The notes beneath the pieces are model-generated. The model searched no databases. It was given only the letters and a program-made list of their open reading frames with translations, and was not told the DNA's origin. From positions 1 through 64,000 of the forward strand of contig NZ_JAANAS010000024.1 of NCBI RefSeq assembly GCF_011089875.1: a DNA stretch of 64,000 bases, written 5' to 3'. Position 1 is the stretch's first letter. Each line of letters starts with the position of its first letter. Below, piece by piece: positions 45,548-54,567 of the stretch. The position numbers and the translations under genes were made by a program. This stretch comes from Psychroflexus maritimus. GTDB lineage: Bacteria; Bacteroidota; Bacteroidia; Flavobacteriales; Flavobacteriaceae.

Positions 45548-46453
45548 TTAAAAATAACCTTCTTTTTTTCGGTCTTCCATAGCGGTTTCAGAACGTTTAT
45601 CGTCTGATCGATTTCCACGCTCTGTTTGGCGCATAGTTGAAACCTCATCAACAATTTTTTCTAAAGTATCGGCATCTGATTCTATTCCTCCAGTAATGGT
45701 AATATCACCTAAAGTTCTAAATCGGATACGCTTAGTGACTACCTTTTCTGAAGGCTCTAACTTTAAGAATTCAGAATTTGGTATCCAGGCATCGTTTCGC
45801 CAAACTACTTCTCGATCATGAGCAAGGTAAAGCGATGGTATTTCAATTTCTTCCCTTTTTAAATAATTCCACACATCCATTTCTGTCCAATTACTAATAG
45901 GAAAGGCTCTAAAATGTTCTCCTTCAAAATGTTTTCCATTTAATAAATTCCATAATTCAGGGCGTTGGTTTTTTGGATCCCATTGGCCAAAATCATCTCT
46001 ATGTGAAAAAAAACGCTCTTTAGCTCTTGCTTTTTCTTCATCTCTTCTTCCACCGCCAATAGCACAATCAATTTTATGTTCTTCTATGGCATCTAATAAA
46101 GTGGTAATTTGCAAGGCATTTCGTGTAGCATTCTTGCCTTTTTCTTCAGCAACACGTCCTTCATCTATAGATTTTTGAACAGAACCTACCCATAATTTTA
46201 CTCCTAATTTTTCTACCAATTCATCTCTAAACTGAAGGGCTTCAGGGAAATTATGCCCTGTATCTACATGCAACAAAGCAAAAGGAATTTTTGAAGGATA
46301 AAATGCTTTTTTTGCCAGGTGAGTGACTAAAATTGAATCTTTTCCTCCCGAAAACATAATTACCGGATTTTGGAACTGTGCCCATACTTCACGAAGAATG
46401 TAAATGGCTTCCGCTTCTAATTCGTCTAAATAATTTAAATAATACTGACTCAT
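45548..46453 (-). CDS. cysD: Sulfate adenylyltransferase subunit 2
   Basis: CysD is the catalytic ATP sulfurylase subunit of the PP-loop family. MFSGGKDSIL is the PP motif; GGRRDEEKARAKER and NWTEMDVWNYL are family signatures. The 301-residue length is normal. Its ATG overlaps the cysC stop (ATGA), so the genes are translationally coupled. It works with CysN, the next gene. Confidence 0.97.
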   Translation of the reverse strand: MSQYYLNYLDELEAEAIYILREVWAQFQNPVIMFSGGKDSILVTHLAKKAFYPSKIPFALLHVDTGHNFPEALQFRDELVEKLGVKLWVGSVQKSIDEGRVAEEKGKNATRNALQITTLLDAIEEHKIDCAIGGGRRDEEKARAKERFFSHRDDFGQWDPKNQRPELWNLLNGKHFEGEHFRAFPISNWTEMDVWNYLKREEIEIPSLYLAHDREVVWRNDAWIPNSEFLKLEPSEKVVTKRIRFRTLGDITITGGIESDADTLEKIVDEVSTMRQTERGNRSDDKRSETAMEDRKKEGYF

Positions 46454-47046
46454 AATTTGTTTATTTTTTCTTCAATAAATGCTATAATTTTCTTTGCTGA
46501 ATCTTCAATTGACTCGTTGGCTGTTTGGATGTGCAGAGCGGGGTTCTCTGGTGCTTCATAGGGAGCAGAAATACCTGTAAAATTAGTGATTTCACCAGCT
46601 CTAGCTTTTTTATAAAGTCCTTTTACGTCACGTGCTTCGCAAACTTCTAAGGGCGTATCTACAAAAACTTCAAAAAAATCTTTTTCACCTACTATTGAAG
46701 CAATCATTTCGCGATCTTTTCGCATAGGCGAAATAAATGCAGAAAAACAAATTTGACCAGCATCTACAAACAACTTTGCTACTTCGGCTATTCTTCTTAA
46801 GTTTTCTTTTCGGTCTTCGGCTGAAAAACCTAGTCCTCTGTTCACTCCTTGACGAATGTTATCACCGTCTAAGGTATAAGTCTGAATTCCTTTTTCAAAA
46901 AGTAATTTTTCAACCGCATTAGCAAGAGTTGACTTCCCTGAACCAGAAAGTCCAGTAAACCAAAGCACAAAAGAAGGGTGAGCGTTTTGCTTGTTACGTT
47001 GCTCACGGGTGATATCGTAGGTTTGTGAAATAATATTTTTATTCAT
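46450..47046 (-). CDS. cysC: Adenylyl-sulfate kinase
   Basis: CysC phosphorylates APS to PAPS, the activated sulfate donor. The P-loop is GLSGSGKSTLAN, followed by LDGDNIRQGVNRGLGFS, the APS-binding FSAFISPMRKDRE and KGLYKKARAGEI. Length 198. It overlaps cysQ upstream by 8 bp and cysD downstream by 4 bp. No PAPS reductase (cysH) is in the window, so PAPS here may serve sulfotransfer as well as, or instead of, assimilation. Confidence 0.97.
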   Translation of the reverse strand: MNKNIISQTYDITREQRNKQNAHPSFVLWFTGLSGSGKSTLANAVEKLLFEKGIQTYTLDGDNIRQGVNRGLGFSAEDRKENLRRIAEVAKLFVDAGQICFSAFISPMRKDREMIASIVGEKDFFEVFVDTPLEVCEARDVKGLYKKARAGEITNFTGISAPYEAPENPALHIQTANESIEDSAKKIIAFIEEKINKL

Positions 47047-47854
47047 TAGAAATCAGATTTTGATTACTGACCATAAAATAGTTATTTAGTAAGTTTTCTC
47101 TATTGTAAAGCATCTCTTGTCCTGTATTATGGTCGATAACCTGCAAACCTACAGCTTTGCAAATAGCTTGTCCTGCAGCGGTGTCCCATTCCATGGTGGG
47201 TGCAAAACGCGGATAAATATCGGCCTGTCCAGAAGCTACTAAGCAAAATTTAAGTGAGCTTCCTTTTGAAACAATTTCAACTTTTTTATCGGTTTTCTCT
47301 TCCACCGAAGCAATGAAATTTGTTGTGTCTTCATTCATGTGAGAGCGACTTCCAACAATTCTTACTTTAGCCTGATTGTTTTGAAGTTTTAATGAAGTAG
47401 ATTGATTTAAAATTTCTTCAACTGAAGCATCAATATTTTGAAGTACAATTTCTTTTGCTAAATTTTGAGTCACATCAGCAAAATACAGGTGTTTAGTGGC
47501 AGGCACATAAATTACCCCTAATTGTACTTGTTGATTTTCAATCAAAGCAATATTCACTGTAAATTCGCCGTTTTTCTTAATAAATTCTTTAGTACCATCA
47601 AGCGGATCTACAATCCAACATTGTTTCCAATCTTTTCTTTCGCTGTAATCTAATTGCTTATTTTCTTCACTGATTATTGGAATTGGAGTTGTTTGAAGAT
47701 AGTTCATAATTACCTCATTCGACTTTTGATCGGCTATGGTTAAAGGTGAATCATCCAACTTATATTCAACATTAAAATCCTGTTGATAAATGTCCATAAT
47801 AGCCTCTCCTGCTTCAATAGAAGCTTGAATAGCTAATTTTAAATTTTCGTTCAT
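47039..47854 (-). CDS. cysQ: 3'(2'),5'-bisphosphate nucleotidase
   Basis: CysQ removes 3'-phosphate from PAP, the by-product of PAPS use, and so relieves inhibition of sulfur enzymes. It is a lithium-sensitive inositol-monophosphatase fold: PIISEENK, WIVDPLDGTKEF and WDTAAGQAI supply the metal ligands. The open frame begins at TTG 47869, but ATG 47854 (MNENLKLAIQ, 271 residues) is preferred because a -7 promoter box is at 47874-47881. It heads the sulfate activation operon. Confidence 0.95.
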   Translation of the reverse strand: MNENLKLAIQASIEAGEAIMDIYQQDFNVEYKLDDSPLTIADQKSNEVIMNYLQTTPIPIISEENKQLDYSERKDWKQCWIVDPLDGTKEFIKKNGEFTVNIALIENQQVQLGVIYVPATKHLYFADVTQNLAKEIVLQNIDASVEEILNQSTSLKLQNNQAKVRIVGSRSHMNEDTTNFIASVEEKTDKKVEIVSKGSSLKFCLVASGQADIYPRFAPTMEWDTAAGQAICKAVGLQVIDHNTGQEMLYNRENLLNNYFMVSNQNLISNE

Positions 47855-47873
47855 AGTATTAATTTTCAAAGTG

Positions 47874-47881
47874 CAAATATA
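47874..47881 (-). promoter_or_regulatory. -7 promoter box of the cys operon
   Basis: It reads TATATTTG on the minus strand, 20 bp before ATG 47854. Confidence 0.55.
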
Positions 47882-48039
47882 AACAAATATTTAATCTCTA
47901 TCGGTTTTGTAGAGATTAATTTAAGTAACTCTAATTTGTTAGAACCTTAAATAAAGTTACAGTTTTTTTATCCTGATTTATGCTTCATTTTAAATTTGAT
48001 TAATCGGTTATAAATGTTAAATAATAAGTCTAAAAATTG

Positions 48040-48047
48040 TACTTTTG
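48040..48047 (+). promoter_or_regulatory. -7 promoter box of the transaldolase gene
   Basis: TACTTTTG, 15 bp before ATG 48063. It covers the alternative TTG start at 48045 and rules it out. Confidence 0.55.
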
Positions 48048-48062
48048 CGCAAAACATACGCA

Positions 48063-48716
48063 ATGAAATTTTTTATAGACACCGCTAACTTAGAACAGAT
48101 TAAAGAAGCCCAAGCTTTAGGCATTCTTGATGGAGTAACCACTAACCCTTCATTAATGGCTAAAGAAGGAATTAAAGGAGAGGACAACGTAAAAAAACAT
48201 TACCAAGCTATTTGTGAAATAGTAGATGGTGATGTTAGTGCTGAAGTTATAGCAACCGATTTTGACGGAATGGTGAAAGAAGGCGAAGCTTTAGCCCAAC
48301 TTCACGAACAAATCGTAGTTAAAATTCCAATGATTAAGGACGGCGTTAAAGCGTTAAAGTACTTTTCAGAAAAAGGAATTAAAACCAATTGCACTTTGGT
48401 TTTTTCCGCTGGTCAAGCATTATTGGCTGCTAAAGCAGGAGCTACTTACGTTTCTCCATTTATTGGTCGTTTAGATGATATTTCTACGGATGGGTTAAAT
48501 TTAATTTCAGAAATTCGACATATTTATGATAATTATGGTTTTGAAACTGAAATTTTAGCAGCTTCAGTAAGACATACTATGCACGTAATTGATTGTGCAA
48601 AAATTGGTGCGGATGTAATGACAGGTCCGCTTTCTTCTATTGAAGGTTTATTAAAACACCCACTTACTGATATTGGGCTTGAAAAATTCTTGGCCGATCA
48701 TAAAAAGAATCAATAA
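48063..48716 (+). CDS. Transaldolase (TalC/FSA-type short form)
   Basis: A 217-residue class I aldolase of the short transaldolase group, which moves dihydroxyacetone units between sugar phosphates in the pentose phosphate pathway. The start [36 protein letters not shown] with the Schiff-base Lys region [28 protein letters not shown], and AASVRH identify it. Sequence alone does not separate true transaldolase from fructose-6-phosphate aldolase in this family. The start at ATG 48063 is fixed by the promoter box. Confidence 0.95.
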   Translation: MKFFIDTANLEQIKEAQALGILDGVTTNPSLMAKEGIKGEDNVKKHYQAICEIVDGDVSAEVIATDFDGMVKEGEALAQLHEQIVVKIPMIKDGVKALKYFSEKGIKTNCTLVFSAGQALLAAKAGATYVSPFIGRLDDISTDGLNLISEIRHIYDNYGFETEILAASVRHTMHVIDCAKIGADVMTGPLSSIEGLLKHPLTDIGLEKFLADHKKNQ

Positions 48717-48740
48717 GCTACTCATATTGATTTTCTGATA

Positions 48741-48795
48741 AAAGTAACACCCTCTTATTTCATTAGAAAGTTATGAATTAAGAGGGTTCTACTTT
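48741..48795. terminator. Long interrupted stem-loop after the transaldolase gene
   Basis: AAAGTA/TACTTT and ACCCTCTTA/TAAGAGGGT, with TCAT/ATGA nearer the loop, form a 55-base symmetrical hairpin interrupted by two-base mismatches. There is no T run after it, so it may be a transcript-end stabiliser or small repeat rather than a plain intrinsic terminator. Confidence 0.6.
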
Positions 48796-48844
48796 AGAAG
48801 CTTTTTAAATTGAAAATTTTGATATAAAATAATTCAATTTTTTG

Positions 48845-48876
48845 TTGAATCTTAAATGTAAGTAGTTGTACTTTTG
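48845..48876 (+). promoter_or_regulatory. rpoD promoter, complete Bacteroidota type
   Basis: TTG at 48845-48847 and TACTTTTG at 48869-48876 are 21 bp apart, fitting the Bacteroidota consensus. The predicted leader is about 80 bases. Confidence 0.6.
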
Positions 48877-48963
48877 CATTTGCTTTTTTTGAAAGTTGAT
48901 GTAACCTTTTTATCAAAGCAACGTATAATTAAATAAGAAGATAAAATTTAATAAAGGCTATAG

Positions 48964-49827
48964 ATGAGACAGCTTAAAATTACAAAACAAGTTACCAATC
49001 GTGAAACTGCATCGCTTGATAAGTATTTGCAAGAAATTGGTAAAGTTGACTTAATTACTGCCGAGGAAGAGGTAGAATTAGCGCAACGTATTAGAGAAGG
49101 TGACGACCGTGCGTTAGAAAAATTAACTAATGCCAACCTAAGGTTTGTTGTATCTGTTGCTAAACAATACCAAAATCAAGGACTTACATTACCCGACTTA
49201 ATTAACGAGGGTAATTTAGGTTTAATTAAAGCGGCAAAACGCTTTGATGAAACCCGTGGTTTTAAGTTTATTTCTTATGCCGTATGGTGGATTAGACAAT
49301 CGATACTCCAAGCTTTAGCTGAACAGTCTAGAGTAGTTAGGTTACCCCTCAACAAAATTGGCTCGATTAACAAAATTAATAAAGCTTTCGCTACCCTTGA
49401 GCAAATGAATGAGCGCCCACCCAGCGCTGAAGAAATTGCTAAAGAATTAGACATGACCGTTTCTGATGTTAAAGAATCATTGAAAAATTCTGGTCGTCAC
49501 ATGTCTATGGACGCACCATTAAAAGAAGGTGAAGACTCTAGCTTATACGATGTTTTAAACTTTGATGAATCGCCAAATCCAGATAAAAGTTTGCTGCATG
49601 AATCACTTCAAACTGAAATTGAACGCGCTTTAGAGACACTTACCCCAAGAGATGCTGATGTTATTCGTTTATATTTTGGATTGAACGGTAACCAACCTAT
49701 GACTTTAGAAGAAATTGGTGAAACTTTTGGCCTTACCAGGGAACGCGTTAGACAAATTAAAGAAAAAGGCGTTAGAAAACTGAAACACAATTCTAGAAGT
49801 AAAATTTTGAAAACCTATCTAGGATAA
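48964..49827 (+). CDS. rpoD: Primary RNA polymerase sigma factor RpoD
   Basis: A 287-residue sigma-70 family protein, the housekeeping sigma of Bacteroidota, much shorter than E. coli RpoD because region 1.1 and the non-conserved insert are absent. Region 1.2 is [16 protein letters not shown], region 2 includes [31 protein letters not shown] and [17 protein letters not shown], region 3 has [12 protein letters not shown], and region 4 ends [18 protein letters not shown]. It should recognise the TTTG / TAnnTTTG promoters seen in this window. It has its own promoter and terminator. Confidence 0.97.
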   Translation: MRQLKITKQVTNRETASLDKYLQEIGKVDLITAEEEVELAQRIREGDDRALEKLTNANLRFVVSVAKQYQNQGLTLPDLINEGNLGLIKAAKRFDETRGFKFISYAVWWIRQSILQALAEQSRVVRLPLNKIGSINKINKAFATLEQMNERPPSAEEIAKELDMTVSDVKESLKNSGRHMSMDAPLKEGEDSSLYDVLNFDESPNPDKSLLHESLQTEIERALETLTPRDADVIRLYFGLNGNQPMTLEEIGETFGLTRERVRQIKEKGVRKLKHNSRSKILKTYLG

Positions 49828-49855
49828 TTTTAAATTAAATTCCGAGTTAAGAATA

Positions 49856-49895
49856 AAAAATAGTTGTTCAGTTTTAAAACTGTGCAACTATTTTT
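49856..49895 (+). terminator. Rho-independent terminator after rpoD
   Basis: An 11-bp stem, AAAAATAGTTG with CAACTATTTTT, enclosing a second palindrome, CAGTTTTAAAACTG. Confidence 0.92.
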
Positions 49896-49950
49896 ATTAA
49901 GCCTTATTTGTAGAACCTTTTCAATATGCTCCCTTAAAGAAACTGCTTTT

Positions 49951-51570
49951 TTAGTTCACTTTTTGACCATCAATATAAGTTGAAATTACTTGTGTACTAA
50001 GAATTTTCTCTTCGGGAACTTGCATCAAATCCTGATTTAAAATGACAAAATCGGCTTTTTTTCCTACTTCTAAACTTCCAATTAAGTCTTCTTGAAAGTT
50101 GGCGTAAGCCGCCCAAATGGTCATTCCTCTTAGTGCTTCTTCGCGCGAAATAGCGTTTTGTTTTTGGAAGCCTCCTGCTGGATAAAAATTTTCATCTTGT
50201 CTTGCTATGGCCGTAAAAAAAGTCATTAAAGGGTCAATTCCTTCAATGGGGAAATCGGTGCCTAAGGCCAATATTCCTGCATTATCTAACAGATTTTTAT
50301 AAGCATAAGCATGTTGAATTCGCTCTTCGCCTAAGCGATTTTCTGCCCAGTGCATATCAGAAATAGCATGGGTTGGCTGAACAGAAGGAATGATGTTTTT
50401 ACTAAAAAAAGTAAATTCATCTGCATCCATTACCTGTGCATGTTCTACTCGCCATCTTCGGTCTGATTGGTTTTGCAAGAATTTAGCATAGGTTTTTAAT
50501 ACTACAGCATTAGCAGAATCTCCAATTGCGTGGGTATTCATCTGAAATTCTGTTTTAGAAACACGTTCTGCTAATGCGTGAAAGTCATCCAAATTAATTA
50601 CCATATTGCCAAAATGCTTGACTTTATCGGAGTAAGGCGATTTCAATGCGGCACCGCGTGAACCTAAAGCGCCATCGGCATAAACCTTAACACCTTTAAC
50701 TACCAGTTTTTCTTTCTTAATAGGAGGCTGATTTAAATAATGTTCCAAATTAGCTTCGGTATTAGAAATCATTGCGTACATTCTCAATTGCATATACTCA
50801 TTTGTTTGGAGGCTGTCTATTAAGTCGATGATTCGCTTTGGCAAACCAGCATCTGCCACACAAGTTAACCCGTAAGCCAAGCATTCTTTTTCTGCGCTTA
50901 ATAAAGCTTTTTTTGCCTCTTCATCACTTAATTCTGGATAAGTATCAAAAACTAAAGGCATTGGGCCATCAATAATAATTCCTGTTAACTCTCCATTTTC
51001 TTCAAGCAAAACCCCATCTTTAACATTCATTGATATATCTATTCCTGCCAAATCTAAAGCTGCTTGATTGCATAGTAAGGCATGCCCATCAACACGACTT
51101 AAGCTAATCGGCGTGTCAGGAAAAAGTTGATTTAAAGTGTCATTGACAGGAAATTCTTGATTTTCCCATAAATTTTGATCCCAGCCTCTACCAATAATGT
51201 AATCGCTTTGATTCTTTTCTTGAAAATCAACAATTCGTGTTACTAATTCATCAAAACTTTGCGTATTGTTCAAATCAACGTGTTGTAGTTGTAATCCGTA
51301 GTTATATAAATGTCCGTGGGCATCAATAAATCCGGGGAAAATTGTTTGATTTTCAGCATCTAGTTTTTCTTTGTAAATGTATTTTTTAGTCAGGTCTTGA
51401 AAGCTTCCAAGGGCTAAAATTTCTCCATTGCTAATGGCCATTGCTTCCGCAGTTGAAAACTTTCTATTTACTTGATAAATTTTGGCATTATGCACCAGTA
51501 AATCAATAGCTTGCTTAGGTTGATTACAAGCTGTTACAATTAGAAGGAAAATTAGTAAGCATTTTTTCAT
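49951..51570 (-). CDS. Amidohydrolase lipoprotein (YtcJ-like)
   Basis: A 539-residue metal-dependent hydrolase of the amidohydrolase_3/YtcJ group. It has a lipoprotein signal (LIFLLIVTAC, lipidated Cys at residue 15), so it acts at the envelope. The metal motif is FPGFIDAHGHLYNYG; later ligands lie in MNTHAIGD, VEHAQVMD and LGTDFPIEG. The family has few characterised members and cleaves amide or related bonds; the substrate is unknown. It is monocistronic, divergent from the DUF368 genes. Confidence 0.92.
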   Translation of the reverse strand: MKKCLLIFLLIVTACNQPKQAIDLLVHNAKIYQVNRKFSTAEAMAISNGEILALGSFQDLTKKYIYKEKLDAENQTIFPGFIDAHGHLYNYGLQLQHVDLNNTQSFDELVTRIVDFQEKNQSDYIIGRGWDQNLWENQEFPVNDTLNQLFPDTPISLSRVDGHALLCNQAALDLAGIDISMNVKDGVLLEENGELTGIIIDGPMPLVFDTYPELSDEEAKKALLSAEKECLAYGLTCVADAGLPKRIIDLIDSLQTNEYMQLRMYAMISNTEANLEHYLNQPPIKKEKLVVKGVKVYADGALGSRGAALKSPYSDKVKHFGNMVINLDDFHALAERVSKTEFQMNTHAIGDSANAVVLKTYAKFLQNQSDRRWRVEHAQVMDADEFTFFSKNIIPSVQPTHAISDMHWAENRLGEERIQHAYAYKNLLDNAGILALGTDFPIEGIDPLMTFFTAIARQDENFYPAGGFQKQNAISREEALRGMTIWAAYANFQEDLIGSLEVGKKADFVILNQDLMQVPEEKILSTQVISTYIDGQKVN

Positions 51571-51814
51571 TTTAATTTTTCTTGAAAAATAATAAAATAA
51601 TTGGAAACTGATTCTATAGCTTTTTAGTTTGTCTGTAAAAGCTACATTTATTAAAATGAACGAACTTGAAAAAGTTGATTAAGACTGGACTAAACTCTAG
51701 GCATTAAAAAAGATACATGTTTTTATTCTTTTCACTCTACCAATCAAAAAATGATTAAAAACGCTAATAGTAAAGAATATAAGTATAATTTTTAGTTGTA
51801 TTCAAATCATTGTT

Positions 51815-51822
51815 TATTTTTG
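51815..51822 (+). promoter_or_regulatory. -7 promoter box of the DUF368-aroE operon
   Basis: TATTTTTG, 18 bp before the chosen TTG start at 51841. It lies inside the longer open frame beginning at 51796 and argues against that start. Confidence 0.5.
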
Positions 51823-51840
51823 GGTCTAAATTTTACAACA

Positions 51841-52752
51841 TTGAGAAATTATATTAAAATTGGTTTAAAAGGGATGGCAATGGGCGCCGCTGATGTTGTG
51901 CCTGGTGTTTCTGGAGGAACTATTGCTTTTATTACAGGAATTTATGAAGAACTCATTAAAAGCATAAGTAATATTGGTCCACAACTATTTATTAATTTAA
52001 AGAAAGAAGGAGTAAAAAATACCTGGAATAAAGCTAATGGAGGGTTTTTGTTGAGCTTATTTATAGGTATTGCTATTAGTATTTTCTCCTTAATGAGAAT
52101 AACAAATCATCTTTTAGAAACTTATCCTATTTTGGTTTGGTCGTTCTTTTTTGGATTAGTTTTAGCAAGTATTTTTTATGTAGGCAAGCAAATAGAGTCC
52201 TGGAAACCTAAGCACATTGTTTTTTTTATTTTAGGCTTTGCAGTTGCCTTTGGAATAAGTTTACTTAGCCCTAGTAGTGATTCTACGAGTTTAATCTATT
52301 TGTTTTTTGCTGGTTCTATTGCTATTTGTGCAATGATTTTACCCGGTATATCTGGAGCCTTTATTTTAGTGCTTTTGGGTGCTTATAAAAACATTAGTGA
52401 AGCAGTTAGTAACTTTGACTTGAAGGTTATTGCAAGCTTTGGTCTTGGAGCTATTTTTGGTTTACTCACTTTTTCACGTATTTTAAAATGGCTTTTTAAA
52501 CACTATCAAACTTCTACACTAGCCGTATTAACTGGTTTTATAGCAGGGTCCTTAATTAAAATTTGGCCATGGAGAATTACTACCAAAACTATTGAAGTAA
52601 AAGACAAAATAATCAATGTCTCGCAAACACCTGTATTACCAAACAATTATGATGGCGAAGCCTTATTATTACCAAGTATAAGTTTAATGATTGTAGGTAT
52701 AGGCGTTATTTTACTCCTTGAATTTTTTGGAAACAAACCCCTAAAAAAATAA
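51841..52752 (+). CDS. DUF368 membrane protein, likely undecaprenyl-phosphate translocase (copy 1)
   Basis: A membrane protein of about 303 residues with eight or more hydrophobic segments. The family signature MGAADVVPGVSGGTIAFITGIYEEL is near the N-terminus, and a second copy, GSIAICAMILPGISGAFILVLLG, lies in the middle, reflecting an internal repeat. DUF368 proteins (PopT) have been shown to return undecaprenyl phosphate across the membrane for envelope synthesis. No ATG precedes the signature at a suitable place; TTG 51841 (LRNYIKIGLKG) is chosen using the promoter box. A paralogue follows 6 bp later. Confidence 0.9.
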   Translation: MRNYIKIGLKGMAMGAADVVPGVSGGTIAFITGIYEELIKSISNIGPQLFINLKKEGVKNTWNKANGGFLLSLFIGIAISIFSLMRITNHLLETYPILVWSFFFGLVLASIFYVGKQIESWKPKHIVFFILGFAVAFGISLLSPSSDSTSLIYLFFAGSIAICAMILPGISGAFILVLLGAYKNISEAVSNFDLKVIASFGLGAIFGLLTFSRILKWLFKHYQTSTLAVLTGFIAGSLIKIWPWRITTKTIEVKDKIINVSQTPVLPNNYDGEALLLPSISLMIVGIGVILLLEFFGNKPLKK

Positions 52753-52758
52753 GGTTTA

Positions 52759-53775
52759 ATGAAAGTTAAAAGACAAGCAAAAGATTACTTTCTGTTATTT
52801 TTAAAAGGAACGGCTATGGGCGCAGCCAATAAAGTTCCTGGGATTTCGGGAGGAATAGTTGCTTTTGTTACAGGCTTTTATGAAGAATTTATTTTTACCT
52901 TACAACGTTTTAACAGACGATCATTTGGCCTTTTAGGCAAAGGAAGGTTCAAGCTTTTTTTTCAGTATATTAATTTTTCCTTTTTGGCATTTTTGTTACT
53001 AGGAACCACATTTAGTTATTTTAGTATATCAAAATTACTAGATTACCTTATAAACAATCATGAAATTTTTGTGTGGTCTTTATTTTTTGGAATGATTATA
53101 GGATCGGTCTTTTATGTAGCTAAAGATTTTAATTTTAAAATAAAATCTAATATTCTTTTAATAGGCTTAGGCTTACTTATTGGGGTTAGTTTGAGTTTTT
53201 TGTCTCCTGCCCAAGAAAATGACCACCTTTTGTTTGTGTTTTTTTGTGGAATAGTGTCTATAGCCGGAATGACTGTACCTGGTTTATCAGGTTCTTTTTT
53301 ACTCATATTATTAGGTAATTATGTTTTATTATTAGTTGATTCTGTAAATGCACTATTTGATACAGGTGCAGAAGTTTTTAGTGGAGATTTAAGTTTTTTA
53401 GAAGATACAGACCGATTAAGATTACTTAAAGTACTAAGCAGTTTTACTGCAGGATCGGTGTTTGGGCTTGTAAGTTTGTCGCACTTACTCGGTTATTTAT
53501 TGAAACGCTATAAAGCTAAAGTATTTGCGTTAATCACAGGGTTTATTGCTGGTAGTTTAGGTGTGGTATGGCCTTGGAAAAAGCCTATATACAAAGTAAA
53601 TGCTGATAATGAAATGATTTTGAATACTAAAAACCAACCAATTTTAGAAAATTACGAAAGATTTTTACCAAATTTAGGGAATGTACAAACTTGGTTTGCT
53701 TTTTTTTGTATAATATTGGGAATTACTATAATCCTATATTTAGGGTGGTACGGAAAGCAGAAAAAAAATAACTAA
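52759..53775 (+). CDS. DUF368 membrane protein, likely undecaprenyl-phosphate translocase (copy 2)
   Basis: A 338-residue paralogue of the preceding gene with the same double signature: MGAANKVPGISGGIVAFVTGFYEEF and GIVSIAGMTVPGLSGSFLLILLG. It differs in loop lengths and has a longer central loop (FDTGAEVFSGDLSFLEDTDR). Both copies keep the motif Gly and Pro residues, so both are probably functional; they may form a heteromer or have different conditions of use. The stop overlaps the aroE start by one base (TAATG). Confidence 0.92.
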   Translation: MKVKRQAKDYFLLFLKGTAMGAANKVPGISGGIVAFVTGFYEEFIFTLQRFNRRSFGLLGKGRFKLFFQYINFSFLAFLLLGTTFSYFSISKLLDYLINNHEIFVWSLFFGMIIGSVFYVAKDFNFKIKSNILLIGLGLLIGVSLSFLSPAQENDHLLFVFFCGIVSIAGMTVPGLSGSFLLILLGNYVLLLVDSVNALFDTGAEVFSGDLSFLEDTDRLRLLKVLSSFTAGSVFGLVSLSHLLGYLLKRYKAKVFALITGFIAGSLGVVWPWKKPIYKVNADNEMILNTKNQPILENYERFLPNLGNVQTWFAFFCIILGITIILYLGWYGKQKKNN

Positions 53776-54503
53776 TGAAGAAATACGGATTAATTGGAAA
53801 AAATATAGACTATTCATTTTCAAAAAAATACTTCACAAAAAAGTTTAAAAGTGAAAATATAGAAGCTAGCTATGAAAATTTTGACATCAAAAATATAACC
53901 GAATTTCTACAAATCATTAAGCAAGAAAAAAAACTTGTGGGACTAAATGTTACCACGCCTTATAAAGTAGAAATTTTACCTTATTTAGATCAAATTGATA
54001 AGCAAGCTGAAATAATTGGAGCTGTTAATACTATAAAAATTAACAATGCTAAGCTAATAGGCTATAATACCGATGCTTTTGGATTTGTAAAATCTATTTT
54101 TACACGCATTGAAAATCATCATGAAAAAGCTTTGGTTTTAGGCTCTGGTGGTGCTTCAAAGGCTGTAGTTAAAGGCTTGAAATCTATGTCAATTGACGCT
54201 AAAATCGTCTCTAGAGAGCCTCAAAAAGGAGCAATCAACTATTCAGATTTATCAGAAGAACTAATGAATCAATACTTCCTCATTATTAATTGTACCCCAG
54301 TAGGAACTTATCCTTACGAAAGCAATTGCCCTGATATACCTTATAAATTTTTAACTCACAAGCACTTTTTATACGATTTAGTGTATAATCCTCCAATGAC
54401 AAAGTTTTTGGCACTAGGAAACCAGCAGGGAGCAAAAATAATTAACGGAAGTAAAATGTTAACTTATCAAGCAGAGCGAGCCTGGCAAATTTGGAACGAA
54501 TAA
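53775..54503 (+). CDS. aroE: Shikimate dehydrogenase
   Basis: AroE reduces 3-dehydroshikimate to shikimate with NADPH. The 242-residue form is short. MKKYGLIGKNIDYSFSKKYF is the substrate-binding N-terminus, LVGLNVTTPYKVEILPYLD carries the catalytic Lys, GAVNTI and GYNTDAFGF follow, and ALVLGSGGASKAV is the cofactor loop. The start overlaps the DUF368 stop, so shikimate synthesis is translationally coupled to a lipid-carrier transporter; I see no known reason beyond operon convenience. Confidence 0.95.
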   Translation: MKKYGLIGKNIDYSFSKKYFTKKFKSENIEASYENFDIKNITEFLQIIKQEKKLVGLNVTTPYKVEILPYLDQIDKQAEIIGAVNTIKINNAKLIGYNTDAFGFVKSIFTRIENHHEKALVLGSGGASKAVVKGLKSMSIDAKIVSREPQKGAINYSDLSEELMNQYFLIINCTPVGTYPYESNCPDIPYKFLTHKHFLYDLVYNPPMTKFLALGNQQGAKIINGSKMLTYQAERAWQIWNE

Positions 54504-54567
54504 ACAAAGCCTTGAAATTAATCCTAACTAATTGCTCTATATAAAAATCGATAATAGTGATAAACGT

